From positions 569,178,389-569,242,388 of the forward strand of contig NC_133666.1 in the NCBI RefSeq assembly GCF_037893015.1: a stretch of DNA of 64,000 nt. Direction: 5' to 3'. Below the pieces are notes generated by a model that saw only the letters and a list, made by a program, of their open reading frames with translations, made no database searches and was not told the origin of the DNA. Source of the stretch: Macrotis lagotis. Taxonomy: Eukaryota; Chordata; Mammalia; Peramelemorphia; Peramelidae. A program made the translations under genes and the position numbers. This document shows, piece after piece, positions 41,141-55,000 of this stretch. The number at the start of each line of letters is the position of its first letter. Position 1 is the first letter of the stretch.

Positions 41141-43680
41141 ATACACCTCTACTAATAACTATTTTCAATTCTTTTATATCTTCTGACTCTAGTTTCAGGA
41201 CTTTATTGAATTCTAACCAGAATAAAAACACTACCTATAAAAATCTTTAGATGAAAAAATTCAATAAAATGAAATAATGAGAGGAAGAATAGAATGTTAA
41301 TCTGGTATAAATAAAGACAATTTAAAATATGTATTACTCTATTGCTCTAGGAATCTAATTGCAATCTGCAAAAAATATTGCAGCCTGTTCCTTTGCATAG
41401 TTAATAATTACTACTGATTTACCAATATTGGAAAAAATGGAAGAAGTCCAAAGAGCAAGGTGTGAATGATATTTGTTGGGTAAGTACTACAATTAGAAAA
41501 ATTGGGTTTTAGTTGGAACTTTAAGAAAATCAAGGCAAGTAGAAGACAGAGATGTGTGTCAAAAAATACATGGAGAAGAAATAAGAAATATCTTGTTAGA
41601 AAGTTTGTGGTGGAAAGTAAGATTTTAGAAGATGAGAAAGGTGAGATAGGTTATTAAAGAACATTAAACAGAAGAGTTTCTTTTTGACCCGGAAAGCAAT
41701 AGGGAGCCCATAGAGTTTATTGATTAGAAGGTGGGTGAGCTGATCAATGTTTTATGAAAAGAACATTTTTGGCAGGTGGAACCTAGATTGGAGTGAGGAG
41801 AGACTAGAGCAAGCAGATCCATAAGATGTTATGTTATTGTAATATTCTGTCCGTAAGATAGTGAGAGATTTCAGCAAGGTGTTTATAGTCTCATTGTTGA
41901 GAATGGGATAAATGGAAAAGGCTTTTAAAGAAAAAGTGGCAGATCTTAACAATAGAGTAGAATTATTGAGTGTGAAAGATTGCAAGCATTCCAGCATGAT
42001 CCCTAATTTGTGAGCCCAAAGAATTGAGAGAATAGTGCTATGCTTGACAGAAATGAGGAAGGGAATGATAATGGAGGGAATGATAATGAATTCAATTGGG
42101 GACATGCTGAGTTTGAAACTCTGCTTCACATCCAGGATTAAGATGTCTAAAAGGCAGCTAGAAAGGTAAAAATGAATATCAGTAGAGAGGTTTGGTGTAA
42201 GGTAAGTAGGTTTGAGAATTATCACCAAAGATATGGCAATTTAAAGATACTTAATAACTTTGGAATGATGATATCAGAAGCTAGTGTTCAATGAAGTCAG
42301 TGAGAAAGAAGAAGATAGAAATTCCTATTTAAGACAGTTTTTTCAATGTGTTTAGCCACAAAAAGGAAAAGTGATATCAGACAGTTCATGGGGATGTAAG
42401 GATCAAATGTATAGGGTATGCAACTAAGTGATGGTCATATGCAAAGACATAATACATAATAATGTGACTAGTTCAGACATGGTCACTATTTAAGTGAGAA
42501 AAAAAGCAGAAGTATAACTATGTAATAAATCGTAGTATTGCTCTTGTAGAGAAAAAAGAAAAAGGAGGTGAAGAACAGGAGGAGGAGGAAGAGGAGGAAG
42601 AGGAGTACAAGTTGCTATGCCAGTTTTCAGGAAAGTGAATGCAAATGGTTTGTGACTCATTTGAGTATAGTATTAATATTTCTACCAATATTAAAATCAT
42701 GTTGGCAATTATATATGACAGAGATGTGAAATATATATATATATATGAAAATATAATTGAACAAGAGAAATTGGATTAAAACTAAAAAATGTGCATGTTC
42801 ATTAGCATAGGACATACAAGGAAAGAAAAAATTATGAGAACAATAAATAAAGATAAACAACAGAAATAAAACAATACATGCTATAGAGTCTATCAATGAG
42901 GTAGAAGACAAATGACAAAATATGCCTTATTAATGAACTAAAAATTAGATTTTGCAACACCCAGTTTACTTGTATTATTATCTTAAAAACTGAAAAGAGG
43001 CAAACAAAAACAAAACAAATAAAAAGAAATACTTTCTGAAATCCTCATCTGTATTTCAGAAGGAAAAATTAAAAAATAATAATTTTTAAAGATTAAAAAT
43101 AAGAATCAGAAGAGAAAATGAATATCCATGTTGTAATGACTTTTTGAAAAATAGCTTAACATTGACCAGTACATTTCTTGTGATGTAACTCCACTTTTTC
43201 CCTCTGCTAACATTAAAGAATAGACTAATTGACAGAAAACTTTCTTATTTTTGAACAATTTGAGCTCTAATAGTGCCCAGGCAATTTCAGAAGAGACCAA
43301 AATGGAGTAAAAACTCTGTGAAGAGTTTATCTGTGACATAGTCAAGAGTCTTGCAGAATCTGAATACATTGGTGAATTAGGCTCTGCCACATGGGAAAGC
43401 ATGCCAAATTTAAATATTTCTCCTATCCATTGAAATGTAGAAGAAAGGAAAAATTCATGTGATTTACCAGTTTCTTTCATTGGAGGAAAGATGATGGATG
43501 ATGAATTATTGTATATATTTATCTGGGTTAAATAATAATAGAATAAAAGAAAACAGAATTATGAGATAAAGTGAAATATCACTTTCCCCCCAAAAATAAT
43601 ACATTTGTGTGTGTATGCATAAAACTAAGAAAATAATATCTCCTAAATTATTTAAAAACTAAATAGCACAATTTGAGGTA
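41141..43680. other. unclassified AT-rich DNA with old repeats, no gene recognised
   Basis: The part at 41640-42000 shares an old repeat layout with 3600-4140. A GAG-rich tract is at 42567-42606. The minus-strand frame of 158 codons at 41752-42228 lies over the old repeat and has no recognisable domain, so I do not call it a gene. The other frames (42657-42911, 43106-43480) are equally unsupported. Confidence 0.4.
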
Positions 43681-43696
43681 CAGTGTAAGAAACAAA

Positions 43697-46291
43697 TACG
43701 TTGTGGAGCCCAGATGGTGGCATGAGGACAGGCTTTCCCAGGAGCTCTCTTCCAAAATAATTTAAAAACCTTAAAATTATGAATCTAACAAAACTCTTGA
43801 GAGAAAACCCTCAAGAAGATCTAGTGAGTCAGTTCTTCCATCCAAGGTAACCTGGATGATCATGGGAAGGCTCTGCTCCACAGCTTTGGAAGGGGTGGAA
43901 GCAAAGGAACTATAGACATCTGGAAACACCCCACAAGGTGGCTGGTTCCCTGAGAGAGCTGGCTCCTGACAAAAGAAGCAATTACCTAACCTGTCCTGCA
44001 AGGGAACAATTTGGAAGAGCAATAGAGAAACCTAGGCCATAGTGAGTGCAGAGCAAATGTGGCCTTCAACATAACCATGACTCTTGGTGCAGTCCAGATC
44101 CCAGAAAACAGAAGAAGACCCACAGATCCACTAAGCAGGGAGCAGCCTGGCAGCTACTCCCAGAGTAGAATAGAATAGAAATAGAAAATACAGGGCTGGG
44201 GGGAGACTGTCAAGGTCTCTCACTGGGACAAGGCTCTAGGGTTTTGTCCACATTCAGTCCCTAGTTGCAGTTTGGGCCCTGATACTACCATAGCAAAGCA
44301 GGGACCTTTAGCACAGCTCCAGGGCAGAAGCATGTGCTTGTGATCATCCACAAACCAAAGCACAGGTTGGGAGAGCAGTCAGAGCCTCTTATAAGACCTT
44401 GAAGGAACTAATGTCCTTGTAGGCATGTTCCAATAGCAATCAAAATCTTGGGCATCATCCCCAAACCAGGGTACAGGCTGAAGAAATGAGTAAACAGAAA
44501 TAAAGGAACCTGACTATAGACAATTACTTTGATCCCATGGAGGATGAAAACACACATTCAGAAATTGACAAAATCCAAGGTTCTATAATCAAAGCCTCCA
44601 AGAAAAATAGGAATTAGGCTCAGGGTATGGCTGAGCTCAAAAAAAATTTTGAAAATCAAGTAATGGAGGTAGAGGAAAAATTGGGAAGAGAAATCAGAGA
44701 TACAAGAAGAACATAAAGACCAAGTCAACATCTTAGTCAAGGAGATACTCAAAAATTGCTGAAGGAAACCAGTTTAGATCAAATGGAAAAGGTAATACAA
44801 AAAGTTAATGAAGAGAAGAATGTCTTAAAAAGCACATTTGTTAAGATGGAAAAGGAGATAATAAAGCTCTCTGAAGAAAACAACTTCAAATGTAGAATGG
44901 AGCTAAAGGAAGCTGAAGACTTTGCAAGGAATCAAGAAACAAGAATGAAGAACTAGAAGAAAACATTAAATATCTCATTGGAGAAATAACTGACCTGGAG
45001 CATATATCCAGAAGAGACAAATTAAAAGTTATTGGACCACCTGCAAGTCATGATCACAATAACAGCCTTGACTTAATTTTTAAATACTTTCTACAGAAAA
45101 ATTGCACTGATATCCTAGAAACAGAGAGCAAATTAGAAATTACCAGAATTCACCTATGTCCTCCTGAAAGATCCAAAAAACAAAATGCCCTCCAGGAATA
45201 TTATAGACAAATTCCAGAACTCCCAAGTCAAGGAAAAAATAAATATTGCAAGCAGCTAGAATGAAACAATTCCAATATTGTGGAGCTGCAGTCAGTATTA
45301 CCAGTAGCATCTACCTTAAGGGCTCATATAGCTTGGAATATAATATTCCAGAAAGCAAAATATCTTGTAATGCAACCAAGAATCTACTACCCAGTAAAAC
45401 TGAACATCCTCTTCCAGGGTAAAAGATAGACATTAAATGAAATAGGAGAACTTCAAATGTTCCTGGTGAATTGGCCAGAGCTGAACAGAAAGTTTGATCT
45501 TCAAGTGCAGGACTCCAGTGAAGCATAGAGAAGGTGGAGAAGAAGGGTAAATTAGGAGGGATTTAATGATGATGGCCTGCATTTATTTCTACCTGGGAAA
45601 ATATTACTGATAATATTCATATGAACTTCTTATTTATTAGAGCACTTAGAAGGAGCATATATAGACAAGGTATAGGAGGGAGTTGAATTTGAAGGTATAA
45701 TATATTCTAAAAATGGAGTCAATGGGTGAAACAGGAATGTACTAGGATAGAGGTAAAGGAGAAGTAGAATGAGCTAATATATTTCATGTAAAAGAATCAT
45801 GAAAAAGCTTTTGCAATGGAGTGTATGGCGGGGAACATAAGAGGGTCTATTTGGGACCAGGACCAGGAGGTTACTGGGTCTCTGGTCTGGGATGTTGGTT
45901 TGGGATCTCCCAGCCCCAGGGCCTGTTCTCTGTCTGCTGGGTCACTCAGTTGCCCCACAGCACACTTTTGAAGAGGAAAAAAGAAAAAGTAGAGAAAGAA
46001 TATTATAAATGGTATTCAGGAGGAATGGATGAAGGAAATTATAATTAGCAACAGCAACTATGGAAAAATATGGAAGTAACTTCTCTTATAGCCTTATGAA
46101 AAATGATGCACAACACCCCAGAGAGAGAGAGCTGATGGTATCTGAACACAGACTGAAATACATTTTTTTCTCTTTCTTTAATTTTATTTATTGTGAGGTT
46201 AATTATTTTTGTGGGGGTAGGGGAGATTATGTTTATTCTTTCAAGACTATTTTTGTAATGGGCAAATGAATAAAAATGCAAATAAAAAATT
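43697..46291 (+). mobile_element. HAL1-type half-L1 (ORF1 only), copy 1, sense
   Basis: The 5' end reads 'gagcccagatggtggcatga', followed by about 800 bases of 5' untranslated sequence. ORF1 runs from about 44487 with a coiled-coil stretch (44756-44956, rich in E/K) and an RRM-like part near 45000-45200. No ORF2 follows. The element goes straight to a 3' untranslated region and an A-rich end near 46290. GAAACAAA flanks it (43689-43696 and 46292-46299). ORF1 is broken by stops. ORF1 binds RNA in active L1s; HAL1s depend on L1 for movement. Confidence 0.75.
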
Positions 46292-46299
46292 GAAACAAA

Positions 46300-46678
46300 A
46301 GTAAGAGAAGTTATACAATGAACAGGGGTCAATTTTTTAGTTTGAAGAATTAAATAATGGGTGGCATAGAAAATTTCAGGAAGTTATAGGTAAGAGAAAA
46401 AAACCTTTGATGTGTTACATTATAGAAATCCTCATGATTAGGAAAAATAGTATATTCTAAAATTAGCCATGATAATATTTATCTCACCAAAATTATGGGT
46501 GAAGATGACATGCATAAATATGTGATCTCTGAATTTTTAATAGCTTTACTCTTGGAGCCAATTGGCTTAGATTTTGAGGTTAAAAGAAAGCAAAAACTAG
46601 GTATGCTGAAGTTTCAAAAGAAGAATTTTAAAAGAAATGATTTTAAAATCTGCCTCAAGTCACAGAAATGTTAAGGTA
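46300..46678. other. unclassified DNA, no gene recognised
   Basis: AT-rich sequence between the first HAL1-type element and a large microsatellite. Nothing recognisable. Confidence 0.4.
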
Positions 46679-46926
46679 TACAGATATAGATATAGATATA
46701 GATATAGATATAGATATAGACATAGATATAGATATAGATGTAGATGTAGATGTAGATGTAGATATAGATTAGATGTAGATGTAGATATAGATGTAGATGT
46801 AGATGTAGATGTAGATATAGATATAGATATAGATATAGATATAGATATAGATATAGATATAGATATAGATATAGATATAGATATAGATATAGATATAGAT
46901 ATAGATATAGATATAGATATAGATAT
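46679..46926. repeat. (GATATA)n / (GATGTA)n hexamer microsatellite, about 248 bp
   Basis: Hexamer units run nearly unbroken, with a GATGTA-rich middle. Both strands give long repetitive frames (Tyr-Arg, Asp-Val and Asp-Ile runs on plus, Tyr-Ile on minus) that are not genes. Confidence 0.95.
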
Positions 46927-47383
46927 ATGTCCCCCAGAATTGACTAAAAAAGTTGCTGGACCATGTGATGAACATGGCAGGAAAGAAAATGTAAGTAGGA
47001 CAATAATGATAATTTATATGTTTTCTGCATTTGAAAATCTGATGTGAAATCAAAGTTTTCAGTGATCATTTTGTTGACTCCTTTTGTAGACAGAAAAAAT
47101 CATAACTATATCCTTCCTCTTGAATTGCATAGTTTTTATTCAGTTCTTTGCCATTTCTATTTTCCAAATTCATTCATTTAATAATTATTTATTAAATGTA
47201 TACCATGTTTCAGGTACTGTGCTAAATAAGGAGGGTACACAAAAAATACAAAGGAAACCCTTTTCCATTAAGCAACTTACTTGAAGTCATGCAGAGAAGA
47301 AATAAAAAAGTCAGGTTTTTAAAACTTACTCCTGTGTCTCAAAATCTACTGTTTATTCCCTGCACTATATCTATTAAGAGATT
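46927..47383. other. unclassified DNA with L2-like piece (47165-47275)
   Basis: 'aataattatttattaaatgt' and 'caggtactgtgctaaata' resemble an L2-type 3' end. No gene is seen. Confidence 0.45.
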
Positions 47384-50036
47384 GGGGGGTGGGGGTGGGG
47401 CAGAGCTAAGATGGTCACATGAAGGCAGGAATTTCTGGAACCTTGTTCCCAAAAAAAAAACCCTCCAAAAGTCATTAAATTATGACTCTAGCCAAAATTT
47501 AGAGGGGGCAGAATCCACTGAAAGTCTGAGTGATACAATTTCCCAGTCCAAAACAATTTAGAAGTTCCACAGGAAAGGTCTATTCCACCAGGACTGTGAT
47601 TTGGAAAAAGCCACAGTGCAGCCGCAGCTGCACTGCAGCACAGCTGGACTGGGCACCTGGGTCCATGGCAGAGGGAGTAGTTTATAGACCTCTTGACCCA
47701 GGGATTGTTAGGGACAGCCAGAAGGTTGGTGAGAGAACCCTGCCACACCAGAGTGAGTAAAGAGTGGAGCATCCACCTCAAGGAAGCCCTGCAGTGAGAA
47801 ATTGCAGCTGGAGTCAGCTTAGGCACCGAACATGTCCAGAACTCTCATCCCATAGATGATAAGGGGGTTGCAGGAGACGTCATAGTTCTCTCTGCTCGCT
47901 TTGTGGCAGGTCTCAGCTGTTTGTCCACACTCAGACCTGTTTTGCTGTCTGGTCCCCCACAACACCACCATAGCCAAGCATGGACCATCCTCACAGCTCC
48001 AGGTAGAGTGGAGGGCCTGAACACAGGCAAGACAGCAGTCAGAGCCTCTCATAGGACCTTGGAGGAATTATTAATATTCCTGTGGGGTTCTCCAAAACCC
48101 CCCTAAAGCCTTAGAAGTGGGGCAAGTCAGTCATAGGCTGAGGAAATGAGCAAACAACAGAAAAAGCAGAATCTGACCATAGAAAATTACTTTGGTCTCA
48201 TGGAGGATCTAAATACATACTCAGATGATGACAAAAATAGACGCTTCTATATCTAAAACCTCCAAGAGAAACAGAAAATTGGTTCTCACTCTAAAAAGAC
48301 TATGAAAAGCAATTAAGAGAGGTAGAGGAAAAATTGGGAAGAAAAATGAGACAGATGCAGATAAATCATGAAAACTAAGTCAGCAACTTGGTGAAAGAAA
48401 TGCAAAAAAAATTACTGAAGAAAATAACATGTTAAAAAACAGTTTAGGCCAAATAGAAAAAAGCAAAACAAAAGGCAAATGAGTAGAAGAAAGCCTTAAA
48501 AAGTAGAACTGGCCAGCTAGAAAAGGAGATAAAAAATGTTTTCTGGAGAAAAATAACTCCTTCAAATGCAGAATGGAACTAAAGCAATTGATAACTTTGT
48601 GAGAACTCAGGAAGAAATAAAACTATACCAAAAAACAATTAGAAGAAAATGTGAAATATTTCATTGGCAAAATAACTGACCTTGAAAACTGATCCGGAGG
48701 AGATAATTTAAAATTATCAGACTAACTAAAAGTCATGACCAGGAAAAGAGTCTAGACTTCATTTTTTTTTCACGAAATAATACAGCAAAATTGCCATGAA
48801 ATCCCAGAAGCAGAGGATAAAAATAGAAATTGAGGGAACTCACTGATCACCTCTTGAAGGAGATCCCAAAAGAAAAACTTCCAGGAAAATTACAGCCAAA
48901 CTCCAAAGCTCTCAAGTCAAAGAAAAAATACTCAAAGCTTCTAGAAAAAAGTAATTCAACTATGATAGCTCTATAGGCAGGATTTCACAGAATATGGCAG
49001 CATCTACATTAAAGGTCCATAGGTCTCAGAATATAATATTCGAGAAGGCAAAAATTCTTGATTCATTACCAAGCAAAACTGAACATCCTCTTTCAGGGGA
49101 AAAGAAGGACTTTCAATGCAAGAGGAGACTTTCAAACTTTCCTATTGAAACAACCAGAGCTGAACAGAAAGTTTGATCTCCAAGTGCAGGACTCAGGAAA
49201 ACCATAGAGGGGGTGAATGAGAAGGACTAATTATGAGGAACATTATGATGTATAATTGCTTCTATTCCTGCATGTGAAGAAGATACTGATAACTCATATG
49301 AACTTCCTCACTTATAATAGCAGCTATAAGGAACATATATAGACAAGGCACAGGAAGGAGCTAAATATAATGGTATAATATAGTAAAAATATGGAGTCAA
49401 TGGGTGAAAAAGGAAAGTGCTGGGGCAAAGAGAAAGGAAAGGAAGACAAGACTAGGATATTTCACATAAGAGTCAAGAAAAAGCTTTTACAGTGGAATTG
49501 AATGGGGGAAGGTGGGGGGGGGATGAGTAAGCCTTTATTCTCATCAGAAATGGATCAGAGAGGAAATAACATGCACACTTAATAGGCTATAGAATTCTAT
49601 TATACCCAGAGAAAAAAATGATAGGAAAGGGATCAGATAAGGGGGAATGGGGGGGGAGGGAAGGGAGGAGTAGGTGACAGAAGAGAGGGAAGATCATGGG
49701 AGAGGGAAATCAGATACAATACACTTCTGAATGGACAGGAAGAAAGGAGAGACAGAATGGAATAGAAGAAAGTGGGGAGCAATAGCATGGAGGAAAATAC
49801 AGTTAGTGATAGCAACTGTGGGGAAAATATTGAAGAAACTTCTCTGGTGACTATGATGGGGAAAGCAACTCATCCCAGATACAGAGACATTGGACTCTGA
49901 ACACACACACTGAAGTATACTTTTTTTTCCTCTCTCACTATTCTTGAAGTTTCTCATCTTTTTGTGGGGAAGGAGGGGTTATGATTACTCTCACAATAAG
50001 ATTATTGCAATCATGTAAAAATAAATAAACAAAATG
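47384..50036 (+). mobile_element. HAL1-type half-L1, copy 2, sense
   Basis: It has the same layout as the element at 43697: a 5' start 'cagagctaagatggtcacat', a 5' untranslated region to about 48145, an ORF1 starting with a Met-Ser-Lys-Gln-Gln-like stretch near 48146, a coiled coil and RRM to about 49200, no ORF2, a 3' untranslated region, and an A-rich end. AGAGATT at 47377-47383 recurs at 50037-50043 as a short possible target duplication. ORF1 is decayed. Confidence 0.75.
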
Positions 50037-50043
50037 AGAGATT

Positions 50044-50594
50044 TTGCTTATGAGATAATCATTCTATTAAAAAATTGACCCAGGAAAGAGCAAGATACAA
50101 AAAGATTTAATATTAAAAACTAAGTTTAAAGATTGACCATGTTTTCTTAGGATTGACATGTTTATTGTTATACATCTTTTGAGATCCTTTGTTTGTTCTC
50201 AGCATTTGATAGCCTGGACTTTACAACAACTTGTGCTTCATGTTCTATTAAAGACATGTTTGCCCCTTTAGGATAGTATCACTTATAGCCACAGCTTCCA
50301 AACTGATAATTTTAAGTTGAATTAGGCAGGCAACAAATAAAATAAATTCCTACTACACTCTAGGGGATATAAATATCAACAAAAAAAGAAGTTGCTAACT
50401 TCAACTGGATTGTATTTTTAATAAAAAGGAATTTTAAATGGGATGAAATGAAGAGGGGAACTCAATCAGGGCATAATTATAAGGACCAGAGAGAGAGATA
50501 GAACAGCTGGAAGGGAAATAAAACCTCATATTGAGAACTCACTAATGGGAAAAAGACACCAGCATATCAGAATGATAGCCTTTAGTGAGAATGC

Positions 50595-50662
<68 letters not shown>

Positions 50663-51014
50663 TAGCTGCCTCTCAAGCAGATCCATGAGAAATTCAGAGA
50701 AAGTCAGAAACAGCTGCTAGGGCAGTGAAGGATGGAAAGCCTAGGCCAATTAATATCTGTATTTTTGCTTTTCACAAAACTTGATGCTTGTTTTAGATAC
50801 ACAAGTTTAAAATTAAACCCCCTGTACCAAAAAAATCTTTTCTTTTTCTTTAGAGTCAGTTTGATAATATCTGATATTTTAGTGTTTTGTCATGAAAAAT
50901 ATTAAATGTGTACTTCCTCATTCAAAAGCCATAACTAGTCTATGAAATACTGTTTGTTTATAAACTCATAGGCTTACAATGTGACATGGACTTAGAGGTT
51001 ATCCAATTCAGATT
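50044..51014. other. unclassified DNA, no gene recognised
   Basis: AT-rich sequence with an L2-like fragment near 50300-50400 and the GA microsatellite at 50597. Confidence 0.4.
50597..50659. repeat. (GA)n microsatellite
   Basis: Uninterrupted GA tract of about 63 bases. Confidence 0.95.
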
Positions 51015-52045
51015 CTTATTTTTTTATAATTAGTATTTTTTCCAGTTACATTCAAAGACAATTTTTAACATTTACTTTTATAAGATTTTTGAATTCTGAA
51101 TGGTTTGTCTTCCCTTTCTTCCAAATTAGTCCAATGAAAGTCATGTGAAAGAAGAAATAGGACAAAAGAGAAAAACCACAAATAACAATACTTTAAAATT
51201 AAAATAAAACTGAAAATTATATGTTTTGTTCTTCATTCAAACTCCATATTTTTGGACAAAATTTTCTTAATGAGTCTTTTGAAATTAAATGTCTTGGAAT
51301 ATTGTATTGTGGAGAAGAGATAAGTCAATCTTAGTTGATCAGCATTCAATATTGCAAATATTTGTGCAGTGTTTTTCTGGTTCTGGATCATTTCACTTGG
51401 AATCAATTCATGTAAGTCTTTTCAGGTTATTTTTTAAATGTTTGCTCATCACTTCTTGTAGTATAATAATATTTTCTTACATTCCCACTAGTTTAACCAT
51501 TCCTCAGTTGATGGTCATTTCTTCAATTGTCAATTCATTGTGATCACAAAAAATAGGTACCATAAATATTTTTGAACATGTGTGTACTTTATTAAGATCT
51601 CTAAAATATAGATCTAGTAGTCTTATGAATCCAAATTTTCTCCAGAATGGTTGGATCAATTCACAGACCTGCCAACAAGGTCTTAGTGACCCACTTTTCC
51701 CATATCTCCCAACCTTATAGCTCTGTGGCAATAGCAGAATTATTTTAAGATGCATTTCTTCAATCAATACTGTCTTAGAACATTTTTATAAATAACTTTA
51801 ATTTTATAAATAACTTTAATTTCTTCATATGAAAACTTTCATTTGATATCCTTTGACAATTTGGCAAGTGTGGAATAGTTTTTATCCTTAAAAATTTAAG
51901 TCATCTCTTCAAAATTGTCAAATGAAATCTTTATCAGAAGAATTGACTTGAAAATTTATTTCCCAGTTTTCTGCTTTCCTTCAAATTTTGGTTGTGTTGG
52001 TTCAGTTTGTATAGAAACTTTTAATGCAATATTTGTTATACCAAA
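51015..52045 (-). mobile_element. L1 3' fragment, antisense
   Basis: 3' untranslated blocks in L1 order ('ttctggatcatttcacttgg', 'ttaaccattcctcagttgat', 'gacaatttggcaagtg'). It is more diverged than the other copies. Confidence 0.65.
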
Positions 52046-55000
52046 GTTTTTAATTGATATTTTATTTTTCCAAATATATGTTATAAAAAAAATTTTCTCA
52101 TCCACTTGAATATTTATGTTACACAATTTTCTTCCACTTTGTATTCCCCTACTCTGCACTCAGCAGAAAATGGTATTATGAATATTGCACAAGAATATTT
52201 TCATTTAATATATTTAGATATTAGTCATTAAGGACTAAGGGAAAAGAAAGAAAATCATGGTCTGGGAAGGAAAAACATAAGAGAAATGAGTTAACATATT
52301 TTTGCATTTCTTTTTTTTTTTTCTGAGTGTGGATGGTATTATTCTTAACAGGTTTTTCAGGGTTGCCCTAGCTCTCTGAATTGCTCAAAGGAAGTGCATC
52401 CATCATAGTTGATCAACTCACAGTTTTGTTGTTAATACGTAAAAAGTTCTTTTGCTTCTGCTCATATCATATCATCTCCAAAGAGTGATAGTTTTATTTC
52501 CTCATTACCAATTCTACTTCCTTCAATTTCTGTCTTTTCTTATTGCTAAAGCTAACATTTCTAATACATTACTAAATAGTAATGGTGATAATGTTTCACC
52601 CTGAACTTATTGGAATTGGAATTGCTCCTATTTTATATCATTACATAAATTCATTGATTGTTTTAGATAGATGCTGCTTATTATTTTAAGGAAAACATCA
52701 TTTATTCCTATACTCTACTGTTTTTAAGAGGAATTGAATTGTTTTGTCAAAGGGTTTTTCAATGTCTACTGAGATACTCATATGATTTCTGGTAGTTTTG
52801 TTATTAATATACTGTGTATTTTCCTAAAATTGAGGCATCCCTCCCTACCTGCTATAAATCCTACCTGATCACTGTGTATTATCTTAGTAATAGCATGTTG
52901 TAATCTTATTGCTAAAATTTTAATTGAAATTTTTTCATCAATGTTCATTAGGAAGATTGTTCTATAATTTTGTTTGTCTTTTTTGATTCTTTCTGGTATA
53001 GGGATCAGCACGATATTGGTATCATTAAAAGGAATTGAACAAAATTCCTTCATCTTCTATTTTAAAAAAATATTTTATGTAGAATTGATATTAATTACTC
53101 TGTAAATATTTGTCAGAATTCATATTTGGACCTGGAAATTTTTTCTTAGGGAGTTAATTTATGTATTTTATTTCCTCTTCTCTTAATCTGATCACTTTGT
53201 ATTTTTGTAAATATTAATTTATTTCACTCAGGTCATCAAATTTTTTGGCATAGAGTTTGGCAAAGTAGCTCCTAATTATCTGTTTAATTTCCTCCTCATT
53301 GATAGTTCACTCATTTCATTTTTGCTTCTGGTACTATGGTATCCTTCTTTCCTTTTTTTTAAATCAAAATAACCAATAGTTTATTTATTTTATTGATTTT
53401 TTCCTCAAAATTAACTCTTACTTTTCCAAACAATGGTTTTATTGCTTTTAATTTTTATAATCTGTGAATTTTCAGAATTTTCTAACTTGTCATTTAATTA
53501 AGGATATTTAATTTGTTCTTGTCCTACTTTTTTTAGTTGCATGCCCAATTCATTGATCTGACTTTTCTCTATTTTCTTCATATAATCATTTAGAGATATA
53601 AAATATCCATTGAAAACTGATTTGACTAGAGTCCATAAATTTTGGAATGATGTCTCATTTTATCATTTTCTTGGATGAAATGGTTATTTCCATGATTTGT
53701 TGCTTGATTCATTCATTCTTTTAAATTTAGTTTATTTAATTTCCATTTAATTTTCATTTCATCTTTCCATGGTCCTTTACTACATGTACATCATGATCTC
53801 AATAACATGCATTTATTATTGCTGATTTTCTTCATTTGATTAAAAGATGTTTATGACCTACTACATGGTCAATTTTGCTATAGATTCCATGTACTGCAAC
53901 AAAAATTATATTCTTTTCTTACCCATTTATTTTTTCTCCAGAGGTCTATCATATCAAAGTTTTTCCAGATTTTGTGTTTAGATTTATCAAATTCTGAGGG
54001 ACATTGAGGTTTCTCATAATGAAAATTTTGCTGTGTCTGTGTCTCCTAATAATTTGTTCATTTTCTTCTCTAAGAATTAGATGCTATATATTTTGGTACA
54101 CATATGTTTGACAAAGATATAACTTCATTGCCTATGGTGCATTTGAATACATTGTACTTTCCTTCCATATCACTTTAAATGAGATCTGTTTTTGCTTTTC
54201 CTTTGTCTGAGATCAGGTCTCCTACCCATGATTGCTTTTTTAACTTCCTCTGATGCATAATACATTTTTCTCCAGCCTTTTTCCTTTACTCTGTGTGTAT
54301 CTTTCTGCTTGAAACATGCTTTTTGTAACAACATATAGTAGGATTCTAAATTTTGATCCATTATGCTCCCTATGAGAGTTCTTTTGGAAAATTTATCCCA
54401 CTCACATATACAAATTACCAATTTTGTATTTCACTCCATACTCTTTCTTGTTTATACTTTTCTCTTTCCTTTCCTCTTATTCCTTCTCACCAATGATTTC
54501 TTCCCTTTCCCCTTTAAATTTTCTATTGAATTTTAACTTTAACTTTGCTTTTACTTTCATCTTCACCTTCCCATTTTCAGTCCCCTCTTTACCTTTCTTT
54601 CCCTTTCCCCCTTAATTTCCTCGAGGAAATGAGAGATTTATAAACCCAACTGGGAATGGATATAATTCTCTCTCTGGGCCAAATATATTGAGCTGATTTA
54701 CTCAATGTTCACATCCTCTCTTCTCTCCCTCTACTATAATAGATCTTTGTTCTTCTTCACCTGGTGTTCTTTTTTCTCTAATGCCTAATCTTCTCCTAAT
54801 ACAATCCTTTTAAGGTTTTTATTGTTTTAATCTTGTTTTGTACTTACCACTCCCTTGCCAAAATGCACTCATTTTTTCTTTTCTAATAAGTTTCTTATAA
54901 CTTAATAGTTTGATAAGCAGCATTGCCTCACAGTCATTAAGTAATCTTCTGCCTGGTGTCTCATTAGAAATACACTTCTCAAAAGTCATAAATCATAACA

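Noticed and set aside
41752..42228. 158-codon minus-strand open frame
   Set aside because: It lies over an old repeat shared with 3600-4140, shows no recognisable domain, and has no splice or promoter context.
46637..47053. Long open frames on both strands (136 and 94 codons) over the GATATA array
   Set aside because: The translation is only dipeptide repeats produced by the microsatellite.
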